42,243 nt of DNA from JAGTVB01 sp964624765 (GTDB lineage: Bacteria > Pseudomonadota > Gammaproteobacteria > HK1), in NCBI GenBank assembly GCA_964624765.1, contig CAZUZO010000007.1:1-42243 (forward strand), written 5' to 3'. Position numbers and translations under genes: made by a program. Under the pieces are notes generated by a model that was given only the letters and a program-made list of their open reading frames with translations, did no database searches and was not told the origin of the DNA. Numbering within the stretch: the first letter of the stretch is position 1; every line of letters starts with the position of its first letter. Positions 1 through 8,217 of the stretch are shown here, in pieces.

Positions 1-456
1 TATGTGTTTTCCGCTCCGCGAGCACTCCGAAACGAGCAGCTCGGGCTCTGCCCGACCCGTGATACTTCACGCCGCTATTCAAAAACCACACGTCAAGCGT
101 TATGGCCACGATAAATTCGTCCTCACCGTCATGTCGGTCGTGATGCCAACGATAGCGAGTCGTCGAGATCTGTCGACGTATGGATTGCTCGACCGTAGCC
201 AGCCTAGGCGATGTGATTCCGGCTTCCGAGTCGGAATCACGGGCGTATTGATCTGGACTCAACGGGTTAGCCAACAGAACACTCTTATCCCGCTCTTATC
301 CCGGCGTCAAGACGAAGCACCGTTCAGAAGCAACCCTATTAATGCTATCATTCACGCCTGAGAAACGGCATCGTGAAGACGAAACACAGCGGAGGAGATC
401 GACGACCAAGCATCGTCGATAACCAGTCGCTCTAGGTTCGGACTGAGGGAGGCTCG
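1..456. other. Intergenic, no supported gene
   Basis: An open frame crosses most of this stretch on the plus strand. Its translation has no recognisable domain or hydrophobic pattern and no convincing ribosome binding site, so I do not call it. I see no repeat of the families found elsewhere in the window. Confidence 0.5.
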
Positions 457-885
457 ATGAACATACAGCGCATCGGTGAAGTGTGGGACACGCTTCATGG
501 GAAACACTACGACGTCATGGAGCGTTTTTATCGACGCTTCTTCGAGCGGTTTCCGCAGTACAGGAAGTTCTTTCCTGGGTCAATGGACGCGCAGATGAAA
601 AAGATGGTACGCACCATCGGCCTCGTAGCCCGTGTCGCCGAGAGTACATCAGTGGTAGAGCCGCACATCGAGCGCGTCGGGGACCATCACAAACCCTACG
701 GCTTACAGAAACAAGACCTCGACAATTTCAAGAATGTTTTCATAGAAGTACTAGGTGAGGAGTACGGAAGTGGGTGGGATGCCGAACACGCTCAAGCCTG
801 GCAAGAAGCCTTCGATCAACTCATCATCCCCAACATGATAAAGGGTCTCGCCTCCAGCGAACCCTCGATGCGAAAATCAAGCTAA
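457..885 (+). CDS. Single-domain bacterial globin
   Basis: This 142-residue protein is predicted to be a cytoplasmic haem protein of the single-domain globin family (Vitreoscilla haemoglobin or the globin part of flavohaemoglobins). Such proteins bind O2 or NO. The length fits one globin fold with no reductase domain. Phe38/Phe39 sit where the CD1 phenylalanine is expected, in the segment RKFFPG. His78, in GDHHKPYGL, is at the position of the proximal F8 histidine. Gln46 is a plausible E7 residue. The ATG is preceded by GGGAGG with a short spacer, which fixes the start. The gene stands alone, with low-information spacers on both sides, so the context does not indicate whether it handles oxygen, NO or redox sensing. 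The family call is secure and the physiological role is unknown. Confidence 0.85.
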   Translation: MNIQRIGEVWDTLHGKHYDVMERFYRRFFERFPQYRKFFPGSMDAQMKKMVRTIGLVARVAESTSVVEPHIERVGDHHKPYGLQKQDLDNFKNVFIEVLGEEYGSGWDAEHAQAWQEAFDQLIIPNMIKGLASSEPSMRKSS

Positions 886-925
886 CCGGGGCTCAGTATC
901 ATCGTTGCGAGCCACCTCTGCCCTA

Positions 926-955
926 GAAGCTGTTGTGTTGGAAGCTGTTGTGTTG
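926..955. repeat. Exact 15-bp tandem duplication
   Basis: The unit gaagctgttgtgttg occurs twice in a row. Its first nine bases match the GAAGCTGTT terminus of the F1 element, so this may be a slipped remnant of an F1 end. Confidence 0.6.
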
Positions 956-1048
956 GCAAACAGCTATGCGTGCCGTTGCAGCATGGCGTAACGTACCCGT
1001 GCACAAGCTTGTCAGGAACCATCTTGAACAACGTTGAACCGGCCTACT

Positions 1049-1068
1049 GCTAGGGCGGCCGCCCTAGC
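1049..1068. repeat. Perfect 20-bp palindrome
   Basis: The sequence gctagggcggccgccctagc is identical to its own reverse complement. No T-tract follows on either strand, so it is not a standard intrinsic terminator. It could be a protein-binding site or a collapsed repeat. Confidence 0.6.
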
Positions 1069-1319
1069 GGGCTTGGCATGGCAGGAGCTCCCATTTAAGT
1101 CCGTCTTGTCGCTCCCACGCAAGTCAGCTCTTGCATAAGGGTCAAGACCTCCGGGCGGGCACCGGCCCGACCATCCAAAATCGAGCCTTCCACAACCAGC
1201 AACGTTTCACCCTGCTCGTCCCTAACCGGCCCATAGCCGAACGCGTTCTTTCACTCAATGAAATTAAGTCCCAACGCCCGCCGCTATCCCGACGCTGCAT
1301 CCATGAGGTAGTCGCTTCG

Positions 1320-1547
1320 TTAATGAAGGGCTATCTGCTCGATGGAAGGACTCAGAAGCGGCTTATCGATCATCAACACATCCCAGTGCGTATCCCAGAC
1401 ACTGCGCTGACCTTTTTTCCATTTGAGTTCTTTTTCATGGGCCTTGGCATATTCGAGCGCTTCCCGCTCATTGTCCGCTTCAACAACAGCCGTCCAAGGT
1501 ACGGTGACTTGCAAGGCTTTGTAAACAAGATACGCTTTCTTTCTCAT
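1320..1547 (-). CDS. Small hypothetical protein (75 aa)
   Basis: I do not recognise the family. The product is short, basic at the N-terminus (MRKKAYLVYKAL) and has a stretch AVVEADNEREALEYAKAHE. That stretch resembles the strand-then-helix pattern of small proteins in which a beta-strand is followed by an acidic 'EAEAxxxEEA' helix. The ATG at 1547 was chosen over a longer frame because GAGG lies about eight bases upstream. The opposite strand also has a long open frame, but its translation looks random. A small soluble protein is likely, with function unknown. Confidence 0.5.
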   Translation of the reverse strand: MRKKAYLVYKALQVTVPWTAVVEADNEREALEYAKAHEKELKWKKGQRSVWDTHWDVLMIDKPLLSPSIEQIALH

Positions 1548-1941
1548 CAGGTTAACCTCAGTTAATAGAGACGTCCTTGTCATTCAGCGCCTTACAGCGG
1601 CAGTGACCGAGATCTGCACTATTTTAGAGCACGATAAGACCCGTCCAACCGATACGGTACTACTTGTTCCATGGAGCTGCGTGGTGGCGAATTGGGCACC
1701 GGCTGGTAGGTGATCAAAGCTCTATGCTCCACAGCCTTCCCCTTCTAGCGCTCGATGGGGTGGCTCCGTGCCAACCCGTTGAAGCATCGCGCAGTTGTTT
1801 TGGTTCAACCTTTCCAGCGCAAAGGGTGCTGTCGCGAGACAATATAGCTGGGAGCCGCTTGGAGCAGCAAAGGTGGCGTATGCCGAGGTTCGGGAAAATC
1901 AGCTGAAGCGGTCGCGGGAGCCCTTCTCTTAAACTGTGGGG

Positions 1942-2055
1942 CCATGGTCATCGCTTCATTAGGGTTGCTCTGAAGCACACCGTCGGTGCCCAAACCTTCG
2001 GCAGCCGACCCCTTGCGGCAAGGGCAAAGGTAATCAACCTGCCGAAACGATGACC
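1942..2055 (+). repeat. F3 inverted-repeat element, internally deleted copy
   Basis: It begins CCATGGTCATCGCTTC and ends CGAAACGATGACC, so its termini are inverted repeats. It matches both ends of the longer F3 copy at 27861-28058 but lacks roughly 85 bp of the centre. The junction falls in the repeated CCCCTTG...AAGGG motif. No coding capacity. Confidence 0.75.
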
Positions 2056-2140
2056 AACGCCAAACCTTACGCGACACCGCGACGAAAAGCGTAGTCGTTC
2101 TCGAAACCACTACAGGCAAACCCTGTGAAGACTACCCTAA

Positions 2141-2357
2141 GAAGCTGTTTTAAAAACTGCTGCGCTTGCCATAGCTGCGTCGCGCGGCGGCTCACAATCC
2201 TCATGTACTCGCTTGTACACTGCGGTTGTTACGCGCCCCATCCTTGGGGCTCGCCCCTTCGGGGCCAGCTTAGCGCTGTTCGAAATCGTTCCAAACAATT
2301 TTGTCGCCACCGTGCGCCTTGCTCTGCCGGCGCTCGCGACATTTTTAAAACAGCTTC
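2141..2357 (+). mobile_element. F1 MITE-like element, complete copy
   Basis: A 217-bp non-coding element with terminal inverted repeats GAAGCTGTTTTAAAAA and TTTTTAAAACAGCTTC. It is flanked on both sides by TAA (2138-2140 and 2358-2360), a 3-bp target duplication. Its interior includes the hairpin-forming CCTTGGGGC...GCCCCTTCGGGGC. Other copies lie at 4975-5201 (inverted), about 16626-16858 and 42190 to the window end. Confidence 0.85.
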
Positions 2358-2672
2358 TAAGATCATCGTGATCGTTTTGATATGCGCGCACCCCAGAATC
2401 GGCAGCAACCCAAATGGAAAGGATTCGGATGCGCCGAAACGTAGCAAGGTTATCGTCCTGGATCGAGCTCACTTAACCTACCCCACAGGCTGAAAGGATA
2501 GATAGGTTATAGTGTCATCCCGGCCACGCAGCGGGACCCCCACCGTCTGAGATACGCAAGCGCCTCGTGCCGACAGCACCCCGGTCGCTCGCAATCGCTC
2601 ACACTCCCTCCCTGTTGCGGGAACAAGATTTGGACTTTGGGCTACTGTTTCAGACCACTTCTCAGCCGTTCA

Positions 2673-2942
2673 TCAGCCATTCAATAGTTGTACTAACCTT
2701 GATAAAGTCTCTCTCATTTGCCGGTGCTGGCGCTCGAGCTGCTCTCGAACGTGAGTGCGAATAACTCGCCGCAGCTCCTCAGACATCTTGAGTTCCGCCG
2801 TCATCACAGCCTCACCCCGCGCAACTATCTGCACGGGCGCATCGTCCGCAATCCCCATGATTTCCTCACTCTGCACCATTGCCTCCTCAATGGCTCTAAG
2901 ACCGCTCAAAAACTGTTGAAGTCGTTCAACCTCGTCGACCAC
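2673..2942 (-). CDS. Small helical hypothetical protein (89 aa)
   Basis: Not assigned to a family. The sequence is highly charged and predicted to be almost all helix, with heptad-like spacing in both halves: VERLQQFLSGLRAIEEAM near the N-terminus, and a second amphipathic helix ending in RQMRETLSRLVQLLNG. A GTG start at 2942 is preferred over an upstream GTG at 2957. A perfect GGGAGG sits seven bases before the downstream codon, inside what would otherwise be coding sequence. A dimerising coiled-coil or regulatory role is possible, but that is inference. It stands alone between repeat-rich spacers. Confidence 0.5.
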   Translation of the reverse strand: MVDEVERLQQFLSGLRAIEEAMVQSEEIMGIADDAPVQIVARGEAVMTAELKMSEELRRVIRTHVREQLERQHRQMRETLSRLVQLLNG

Positions 2943-2957
2943 TTTAGTGCCTCCCAC

Positions 2958-3497
2958 GTCGCGGTGTTCCTGCCTCTGGATAGCACCCTACCAGTAGACT
3001 GCTACTCCGCACCTGCGCTCTCGGCCCCATAGCCCATAGGCTTCGCTGAACATCCCCCCAAGCTAAGTCGCACGGGTCAGTGCCGAGGGGACGGTGGAGA
3101 AGGTACTCCATGATGACGCACCCGGGTCCAGAGCTCGGCATGATTGTCGATATATCCTCAGAGTATCGATGGGGGCCACTGGGGCACGAGCCCCTGACGC
3201 ATGCGACAATATCACATGATTGCCGTACCATGCGATGGCGAAGTCAATGTGATTCTCATGCTATGGATTCAGTGTTGCCCTGGCTTGCAGACAATGCATT
3301 CGCAACGATTTCACAAGCTCTGACATCTCCAGGATTCGGCGCTGCTAGCACATGCCTTTCAAACACGATAACGTTGCCAGTCTCTCTCACGCGGGGAGTG
3401 AGTTATCGAACCAACGACAGCGCCTTGAAAGGTCGATCTGACGCGAGAAGAGACGTGGCCAAAGTTTCTAACAGACTGGACAAGGGAATCCGAACAA
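2958..3497. other. Intergenic, no supported gene
   Basis: Long overlapping open frames exist on both strands, but none has a domain, a hydrophobic pattern or a ribosome binding site that would support it. The promoter of the downstream carboxypeptidase gene must lie here, but I cannot point to it. Confidence 0.45.
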
Positions 3498-4826
3498 ATG
3501 ATACGAAGAAGTCGGAACGAGAACGGTCAAGGGCAACGCCATACGCCTCGGGTAGTACTGACTCCTGCTATGCACCGTCAACAGATCCCGAGCGATCAAC
3601 GTTCCCGTTGTTGCCAGCGACCCTGGCGAGGCACAAGACGCCTACTCCTGCACAGCACTTTCATCGCCTTTGTTGGATTCAACCTGCTCGCCCTACCCTA
3701 CAACCGGGCCGAAGCGCGCTACGCCTCTATCGTCACTGACGCACAAAGTGGCGCGGTGCTACACCAAATCAACGCTGACACGCGAAATTACCCCGCCTCC
3801 CTAGTGAAGATGATGACTCTTTACTTGACCTTCGAGGCGCTCAATGACAACCGAATCCAACCGCAGCAACGGCTCGCCGTCTCGCATCGCGCTGCCAACA
3901 TGCCACCCTCGCGATTAGGGCTAAACGTGGGGCAAACGATCCGCGTCAAAGACGCGATCCTCGCCCTAGTGACCAAATCGGCCAACGACGTGGCGGTCGT
4001 CCTAGCGGAGGCTCTGGGGGAAAATGAGAGCAGATTTGCTCAGATGATGACCAAGAAAGCCTATGCGCTAGGCATGAAGCAAACCACCTTCCGCAACGCC
4101 ACCGGCTTGCCCGACCGACGCCAGCTCAGCACTGCTCGCGACATGGCAATCCTCGCTCAAGCGCTACTGCGGGATTTTTCCGAATACTACCACCTCTTTT
4201 CCGTCACTGAGTTTCGTTATAATAACCACATCTACCGCAACCACAACCGACTGATCCACACCTACAGCGGCACGGACGGCATTAAGACCGGCTATACCCG
4301 TGCCTCTGGGTTTAACCTGGCGACCTCTGTCAAGCGCGGTCGCCACCGAGTGATCGCGGTGGTGTTCGGTGGCGATACGGCGCAAGCGCGGGATCGCCAC
4401 ATGGTGAAGTTGCTCGATCAGGCTTTCGCTCGTATCGGCGGCGTTGAGGACCTCGCCTCTCTTAACCCAACGCGGCGCACCCCAGTCGTAGAGGAGAGTC
4501 GCCAGAAAAGCTTAGCGCAAGACGATGGAAATCCTCGCAAGACTGACGGGGTGACAGGTCGGTACGGCGCACAAGTGGGGGCTTATTATCGCTACAAGAT
4601 GGCCGAGCGAGCTGCTATCGAGGCCGCACAGCTGCTAGCGGGGACTATCGATCAACCCTTGGTATGGGTTCCCAAGGTGAAAGGCCGCAACGGATCGCTA
4701 TTTTTGGCACGCCTGGTGGGCTTAACAGAGCATGATGCGAAGCAAGCGTGTCAGCACCTAAAAGCCGCGGCCATCGATTGCCTGACCATAAAAGCAAGGC
4801 CTCCTACTCGCGTCGCCTTCAACTGA
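3498..4826 (+). CDS. D-alanyl-D-alanine carboxypeptidase with C-terminal SPOR domain
   Basis: A family S11 (PBP5/DacA-like) penicillin-binding enzyme that trims the terminal D-Ala from peptidoglycan stem peptides in the periplasm. The three active-site motifs are present in order: S101-L-V-K104, S161-A-N163 and K263-T-G265. A hydrophobic segment at about residues 49-66 is the signal sequence, preceded by an unusually long basic leader. The start may therefore be the internal ATG at 3570, though AGGGA lies before the ATG at 3498. Residues of about 354-435 form a SPOR-like domain (YGAQVGAYYRYKMAERAA...), which binds denuded glycan at the division site. The usual PBP5 C-terminal beta-domain and membrane-anchoring helix are not evident. 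Septal recruitment by SPOR in place of a membrane anchor is a reasonable inference. Confidence 0.9.
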   Translation: MIRRSRNENGQGQRHTPRVVLTPAMHRQQIPSDQRSRCCQRPWRGTRRLLLHSTFIAFVGFNLLALPYNRAEARYASIVTDAQSGAVLHQINADTRNYPASLVKMMTLYLTFEALNDNRIQPQQRLAVSHRAANMPPSRLGLNVGQTIRVKDAILALVTKSANDVAVVLAEALGENESRFAQMMTKKAYALGMKQTTFRNATGLPDRRQLSTARDMAILAQALLRDFSEYYHLFSVTEFRYNNHIYRNHNRLIHTYSGTDGIKTGYTRASGFNLATSVKRGRHRVIAVVFGGDTAQARDRHMVKLLDQAFARIGGVEDLASLNPTRRTPVVEESRQKSLAQDDGNPRKTDGVTGRYGAQVGAYYRYKMAERAAIEAAQLLAGTIDQPLVWVPKVKGRNGSLFLARLVGLTEHDAKQACQHLKAAAIDCLTIKARPPTRVAFN

Positions 4827-4974
4827 CAGAAGGCGCGAGAACTATCGGGAACGGGCCGAGTACAAGGTAAACGGCGCAACCTGTGCTATCGGGTGGGAAT
4901 GCGCCGGGCCTTTGTACTCAAAACCGGTAAGGGCGAAACGTTCCCAACCATGCCCACGACGGCCCATGCGCTTA

Positions 4975-5201
4975 GAAGCTGTTTTAAAAATGTCGCGAGC
5001 GCCGGCAGAGCAAGGCGCGCAACGGCGACAAAATCGTCCGGAACGATTTTGAACAGCTGGAAGCTGGCCCCGAAGGGGCGAGCCCCAAGGACGGGGCAAG
5101 TAACCACCGGAGTGTACACCGGAGTGTACAAGGGAGTACATGAGGATGGCGAGCCGTTGCGCAACGCGCTCAGGCAAGCGCCGTAATTTTTAAACAGCTT
5201 C
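4975..5201 (-). mobile_element. F1 MITE-like element, inverted complete copy
   Basis: A 227-bp copy in the opposite orientation to the one at 2141. Termini are GAAGCTGTTTTAAAAA and TTTTTAAACAGCTTC, flanked by TTA (4972-4974 and 5202-5204). It is longer than the 217-bp copy mainly because of an exact 12-bp tandem duplication, accggagtgtac, at 5106-5129. It lies between the carboxypeptidase and ThiD-ThiN genes. Confidence 0.85.
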
Positions 5202-5269
5202 TTAGAGACGGGCCGCCAGCCTGATAGGTATAGTGTTTTAAGGTTGTCCAATACGATATCGAGGTTAGG

Positions 5270-6646
5270 GTGGCACAAGGCGACTCTGATATTCTAGTAA
5301 GAAAAATCCTCACCATCGCCGGCTCTGACTCGGGAGGAGGAGCCGGTATTCAAGCCGACCTCAAGACGATCACCGTCCTCGGTGGCTATGGGATGAGCGT
5401 GGTGACCGCCCTCACCGCGCAAAATACGGTCGCCGTTCGCGCCATACAGCTGGTTACCACAGAATTCGTCGAGGCTCAGATGGAAGCCGTGCTGTCTGAC
5501 ATTGGTGCCGATGGGGTGAAAACTGGCATGCTGGCCACTCCAGAGATCGTCCGTGCCGTGGCTGCCGGGTTGCGACGCCACCCGATCCAACGGTTGGTTA
5601 TCGACCCCGTCATGATTGCCAAAGGCGGGGATCGATTGCTGACGGAAGAAGCCGAGGCAACGCTCATTCGGGAGCTGCTGCCCCTCTCCTATCTGCTGAC
5701 ACCGAATCTTGCCGAAGCGGAATCGTTATGCGGGTTTCCTGTCCGTAATCTCGAAGAGATGAGAAACGCCGCCGAACGCATCCATGAGCTTGGCACACGG
5801 AACGTGTTGATCAAGGGCGGGCACCTTCCCGGCGAAGCGGTGGATCTGCTGTTCGACGGAGGCACCTTTCGGACCTTCGCCAGCCCGAGGATCGCCACCA
5901 AGACCACCCACGGCACCGGATGCACGTATTCGGCCGCCATCACGACGCTCTTGGCACAGGGGCATCCCCTGGAGGATGCCGTAACGATCGCCAAGGATTT
6001 CATCACCCGCGCCATCGGGGCCGGAATTAATGTGGGTGCTGGCTACGGACCCACTAATCCGTTCGTCTGGATCTCCCGACAGCTGGAGCGTCCGAATGTA
6101 TTGAGCGCCCTGGAACAGGCCTATAATGCACTGGCGAGTGAAGTCCTTGGCTGGATCATCCCCGAGGTGCGATCGAATTTCGGCTATGCGACGGAAGGTG
6201 CCTGCAGCCGAGAAGACGTTGCCGCCTTTCCTGGGCGACTCACTGAAATCAAGAACCGGATCATCGCCATCCGCCGGCCGGAGTTCGCCGGCTCTCGGCA
6301 CATCGCGCGCGTCATTCTCGCAGCGATGCGCTACCACCCCGAACTTCGCTCTGCCATCAATATTCGCTACACCTCCGACATCCTAAAGGCCTGCCAACGC
6401 TGTGGTCTACGGATCGCCTCCTTTAGCCGCGCTGACGAACCAACGGACGTGAAGCTACGCGAAGGTTCGACCCTGGAGTGGGGCACCGAGCGGGCGTTCA
6501 GCGGCTGCGTCGATCCACCCGATGTGATCTATGACGAAGGCGAGGTGGGAAAAGAACCGATGATTCGGCTGTTTGGTAGAACGCCGAACGAGGTGGTAGA
6601 CAAAATTAAATGCATCGCGAGCCAATACCTTAATCCCCTCCAATAG
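5270..6646 (+). CDS. thiD: Bifunctional HMP(-P) kinase / thiamine-phosphate synthase (ThiD-ThiN fusion)
   Basis: The N-terminal portion (about residues 11-265) is a ThiD kinase of the ribokinase fold. It opens with ILTIAGSDSGGGAGIQADLK and carries the THGTGCTYSAAI anion-hole motif late in the domain. It phosphorylates hydroxymethylpyrimidine and its monophosphate. The C-terminal portion (about 285-455) matches the ThiN family, which joins HMP-PP and thiazole phosphate into thiamine phosphate in place of ThiE. The 458-residue length fits a fusion rather than a stand-alone ThiD of about 265 residues. The start is GTG at 5270, with GAGG five bases upstream. The gene is convergent with aroE, and no other thiamine gene is in the window. 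A ThiN domain is commoner in archaea and scattered bacteria than in gammaproteobacteria, which mostly use ThiE. Confidence 0.9.
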   Translation: MAQGDSDILVRKILTIAGSDSGGGAGIQADLKTITVLGGYGMSVVTALTAQNTVAVRAIQLVTTEFVEAQMEAVLSDIGADGVKTGMLATPEIVRAVAAGLRRHPIQRLVIDPVMIAKGGDRLLTEEAEATLIRELLPLSYLLTPNLAEAESLCGFPVRNLEEMRNAAERIHELGTRNVLIKGGHLPGEAVDLLFDGGTFRTFASPRIATKTTHGTGCTYSAAITTLLAQGHPLEDAVTIAKDFITRAIGAGINVGAGYGPTNPFVWISRQLERPNVLSALEQAYNALASEVLGWIIPEVRSNFGYATEGACSREDVAAFPGRLTEIKNRIIAIRRPEFAGSRHIARVILAAMRYHPELRSAINIRYTSDILKACQRCGLRIASFSRADEPTDVKLREGSTLEWGTERAFSGCVDPPDVIYDEGEVGKEPMIRLFGRTPNEVVDKIKCIASQYLNPLQ

Positions 6647-6774
6647 ATTTACCTCGCAACCGGGCGTGGCCCAGCGTTGTGTTGAATTGAGGTCCTTGGG
6701 GTAACACTCCCCCTTGCCGAGCCGGGCTGGAAAGCTGCCGGCCCACGCTGAAGCCGAGTCACCAACACCGGGCT

Positions 6775-7644
6775 TCAAATAGGGATACCTCTGGCCTGCT
6801 GCTTTTTGCCCTGCGCCGCGGCGCACAAGCTCTGGCGCAATGCTTCGATGACCGGTGCGGTTCGGGGCCGCACTCCGCGCCAACGGTAAAACGACTCTGC
6901 CCCTTGCTCGACCAGCATGCCTAATCCATCCACTGATTGGGCAGCATCGTGCGTTCTACCCCAACGCACAAACGCCGTCTCTTCGTCGCCATAGGCCATG
7001 TCGTAACACGCACCACCGCGGCGCAAGATACCCTCCGGAAGAGGGGGCGTCTCACCCTTGAGACTCGCCGAAGTCGCGTTGATGATCAGATCGAATTCGA
7101 GCTCGGCTAGCTCCGACAATGAGCACCCCTGGACCGGCCCTTGGCCGGTAAAACGCGCAGCCAGTTCCCGGGCCCGGGCTCCGGTACGGTTGGCACAGGT
7201 TAGGTGAAAAGGTTGTGCCTGCAGGAGAGGGCCAAGCACGCCACGAGCAGCCCCCCCTGCGCCCAATAGCAATACGCGCTTGCCCGTCACAGCGATGCCG
7301 TGGTTCTGGCCCAGATCGCGCAGGAGACCGCTGCCATCGGTGTTGTCACCGTGGCGTCGGCCGCCATCATCGAACCACATGGTGTTGACCGCTTGCGCCT
7401 GCTCGGCGCGACGCGTTCTCACCTGGCTGAGCGCGAAGGCCTCCTCCTTAAACGGCAGTGTAATGTTGAGCCCCCGCCCACCGGCCGTCTGAAAAGCAGA
7501 GATGGCCTGTTCCAGCTCGCCTAGCGGCACCCAGATCGCCTCATAGATCACGGATTCCCCGGTATTTTGGGCAAACTGGGCGTGGATGAACGGCGACTTA
7601 CTGTGGGCAATAGGATGACCCATGACAGCGTATCGGTTCGGCAT
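6775..7644 (-). CDS. aroE: Shikimate dehydrogenase (NADP+)
   Basis: It reduces 3-dehydroshikimate to shikimate with NADPH in the cytoplasmic chorismate pathway. The 289-residue product starts MPNRYAVMGHPIAHSKSP, the typical AroE N-terminus with the shikimate-binding SKSP. The catalytic pair is present as Lys66 (NITLPFK) and Asp103 (GDNTDG). The nucleotide-binding loop GAGGAARG is at about 128-135. A longer frame extends upstream to 7728, but family alignment by eye favours the ATG at 7644. The Shine-Dalgarno there is weak (GAGCC). It is slightly longer at the C-terminus than the E. coli enzyme. It is divergent from ubiK and convergent with thiD. Confidence 0.93.
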   Translation of the reverse strand: MPNRYAVMGHPIAHSKSPFIHAQFAQNTGESVIYEAIWVPLGELEQAISAFQTAGGRGLNITLPFKEEAFALSQVRTRRAEQAQAVNTMWFDDGGRRHGDNTDGSGLLRDLGQNHGIAVTGKRVLLLGAGGAARGVLGPLLQAQPFHLTCANRTGARARELAARFTGQGPVQGCSLSELAELEFDLIINATSASLKGETPPLPEGILRRGGACYDMAYGDEETAFVRWGRTHDAAQSVDGLGMLVEQGAESFYRWRGVRPRTAPVIEALRQSLCAAAQGKKQQARGIPI

Positions 7645-7871
7645 GACAGATGGCTCACGAGCGAGAAACCAGGGCGGATATTTTACGCAAGTACCGGTCG
7701 CTTCGGCCATCCCTTTTACCGCAACCATGTGCCCGAGGCCATCGTCTCGGCCACACCGCAGTGCACATGAACAGCCTTGCCGAACCTGTCAGTGCACGCT
7801 ATGGTGTGGTGAGGGATTCGTGCGCCTGGAGCGCCGACACCCCATAGATACCCCCAAACCCTATCTCGTAG

Positions 7872-8177
7872 ATGGATATGCTCATGTTCGACCCGAAGTT
7901 GATCGATGAACTGACGCGCAAGATCGCGGACACCCTGCCCCAGGGAGTCACTCAGCTACAAAGCGACATGGCAAAAAATATGCGGGCAGTGATGGCCGCA
8001 ACGCTCGAGCGCATGGATCTGGTGACACGCCAGGAGTTTGATGTACAGGTGGGCGTACTGACGCGAACTCGAGAAAAACTGGCCGTTTTGGAGGCCAAAG
8101 TGGCTAAATTGGAGCAGGAGATTGCAAGCAGTCATTCAAAGAGCCGAGGTAAAGCGGCCCCGAAAGGCGAAACCTGA
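7872..8177 (+). CDS. ubiK: Ubiquinone biosynthesis accessory factor UbiK (YqiC/BMFP family)
   Basis: A small helical protein that in enterobacteria forms a complex with UbiJ and supports aerobic ubiquinone synthesis. The core FDPKLIDELTRKIADTLPQG, followed further on by LDLVTRQEFDVQ-type sequence and TREKLAVLEAKVAKLE, aligns with YqiC over its whole length. The C-terminal half is a coiled coil and the tail is basic. Three in-frame ATGs lie close together (7872, 7878, 7884). By comparison with the E. coli protein, which begins M-x-DPK, the third may be the real start. None has a strong ribosome binding site. The stop codon lies inside a terminator hairpin partly built from an F2 repeat end. 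Confidence 0.88.
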   Translation: MDMLMFDPKLIDELTRKIADTLPQGVTQLQSDMAKNMRAVMAATLERMDLVTRQEFDVQVGVLTRTREKLAVLEAKVAKLEQEIASSHSKSRGKAAPKGET

Positions 8178-8206
8178 GCCGGCACGGGCTCAGCGCGGCA
8201 GGTTTT
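8170..8206 (+). terminator. Intrinsic terminator of ubiK, T-tract from an F2 end
   Basis: AAACCTG (8170-8176) pairs with CAGGTTT (8199-8205), and an inner stem CTGAGCC/GGCTCAG (8174-8180 with 8187-8193) can compete with it. The T-run 8203-8208 follows. The right arm and T-run are the conserved CAGGTTTTTTCACAAGCTC end of the F2 family. Confidence 0.6.
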
Positions 8207-8217
8207 TTCACAAGCTC
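8199..8217 (+). repeat. Solo F2 element terminus
   Basis: CAGGTTTTTTCACAAGCTC is identical to the right end of intact F2 elements, and TGA follows at 8218-8220, the F2 target triplet. The rest of the element is absent, so this is a remnant. It sits between ubiK and comM. Confidence 0.7.

Larger units (their letters stand above)
886..1319. other. Intergenic with short repeats and a 20-bp palindrome
   Basis: No gene is supported. The stretch holds an exact 15-bp tandem duplication at 926-955 and a perfect 20-bp palindrome at 1049-1068. The part around 1010-1090 weakly resembles the centre of the F1 repeat family (GGAAC...CTTGAACA...GGGCG) and may be a decayed copy. Confidence 0.4.
1584..2672. 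other. Repeat-bearing spacer without genes
   Basis: About 1.1 kb without a supported gene. It contains an internally deleted F3 element at 1942-2055 and a complete F1 element at 2141-2357. Open frames here follow the repeats and are not protein-like. The rest, 2360-2670, shows nothing recognisable. Confidence 0.55.

Noticed and set aside
2..361. Open frame of 119 codons at the window start
   Set aside because: No domain, no ribosome binding site and a random-looking composition.
1131..1565. Plus-strand frame of 144 codons opposite the small gene at 1320-1547
   Set aside because: The minus-strand frame has a Shine-Dalgarno and a protein-like charge pattern; this one does not.
2137..2493. Frames on both strands across the F1 element at 2141
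   Set aside because: They recur wherever the repeat occurs and reflect its palindromic structure rather than a protein.
3080..3739. Plus-strand frame of 219 codons
   Set aside because: It overlaps the well-supported carboxypeptidase start in another frame and has no domain features.
5106..5140. Tandem repeats as a possible CRISPR-like array
   Set aside because: Only two adjacent 12-bp units without spacers; a slippage duplication inside F1.
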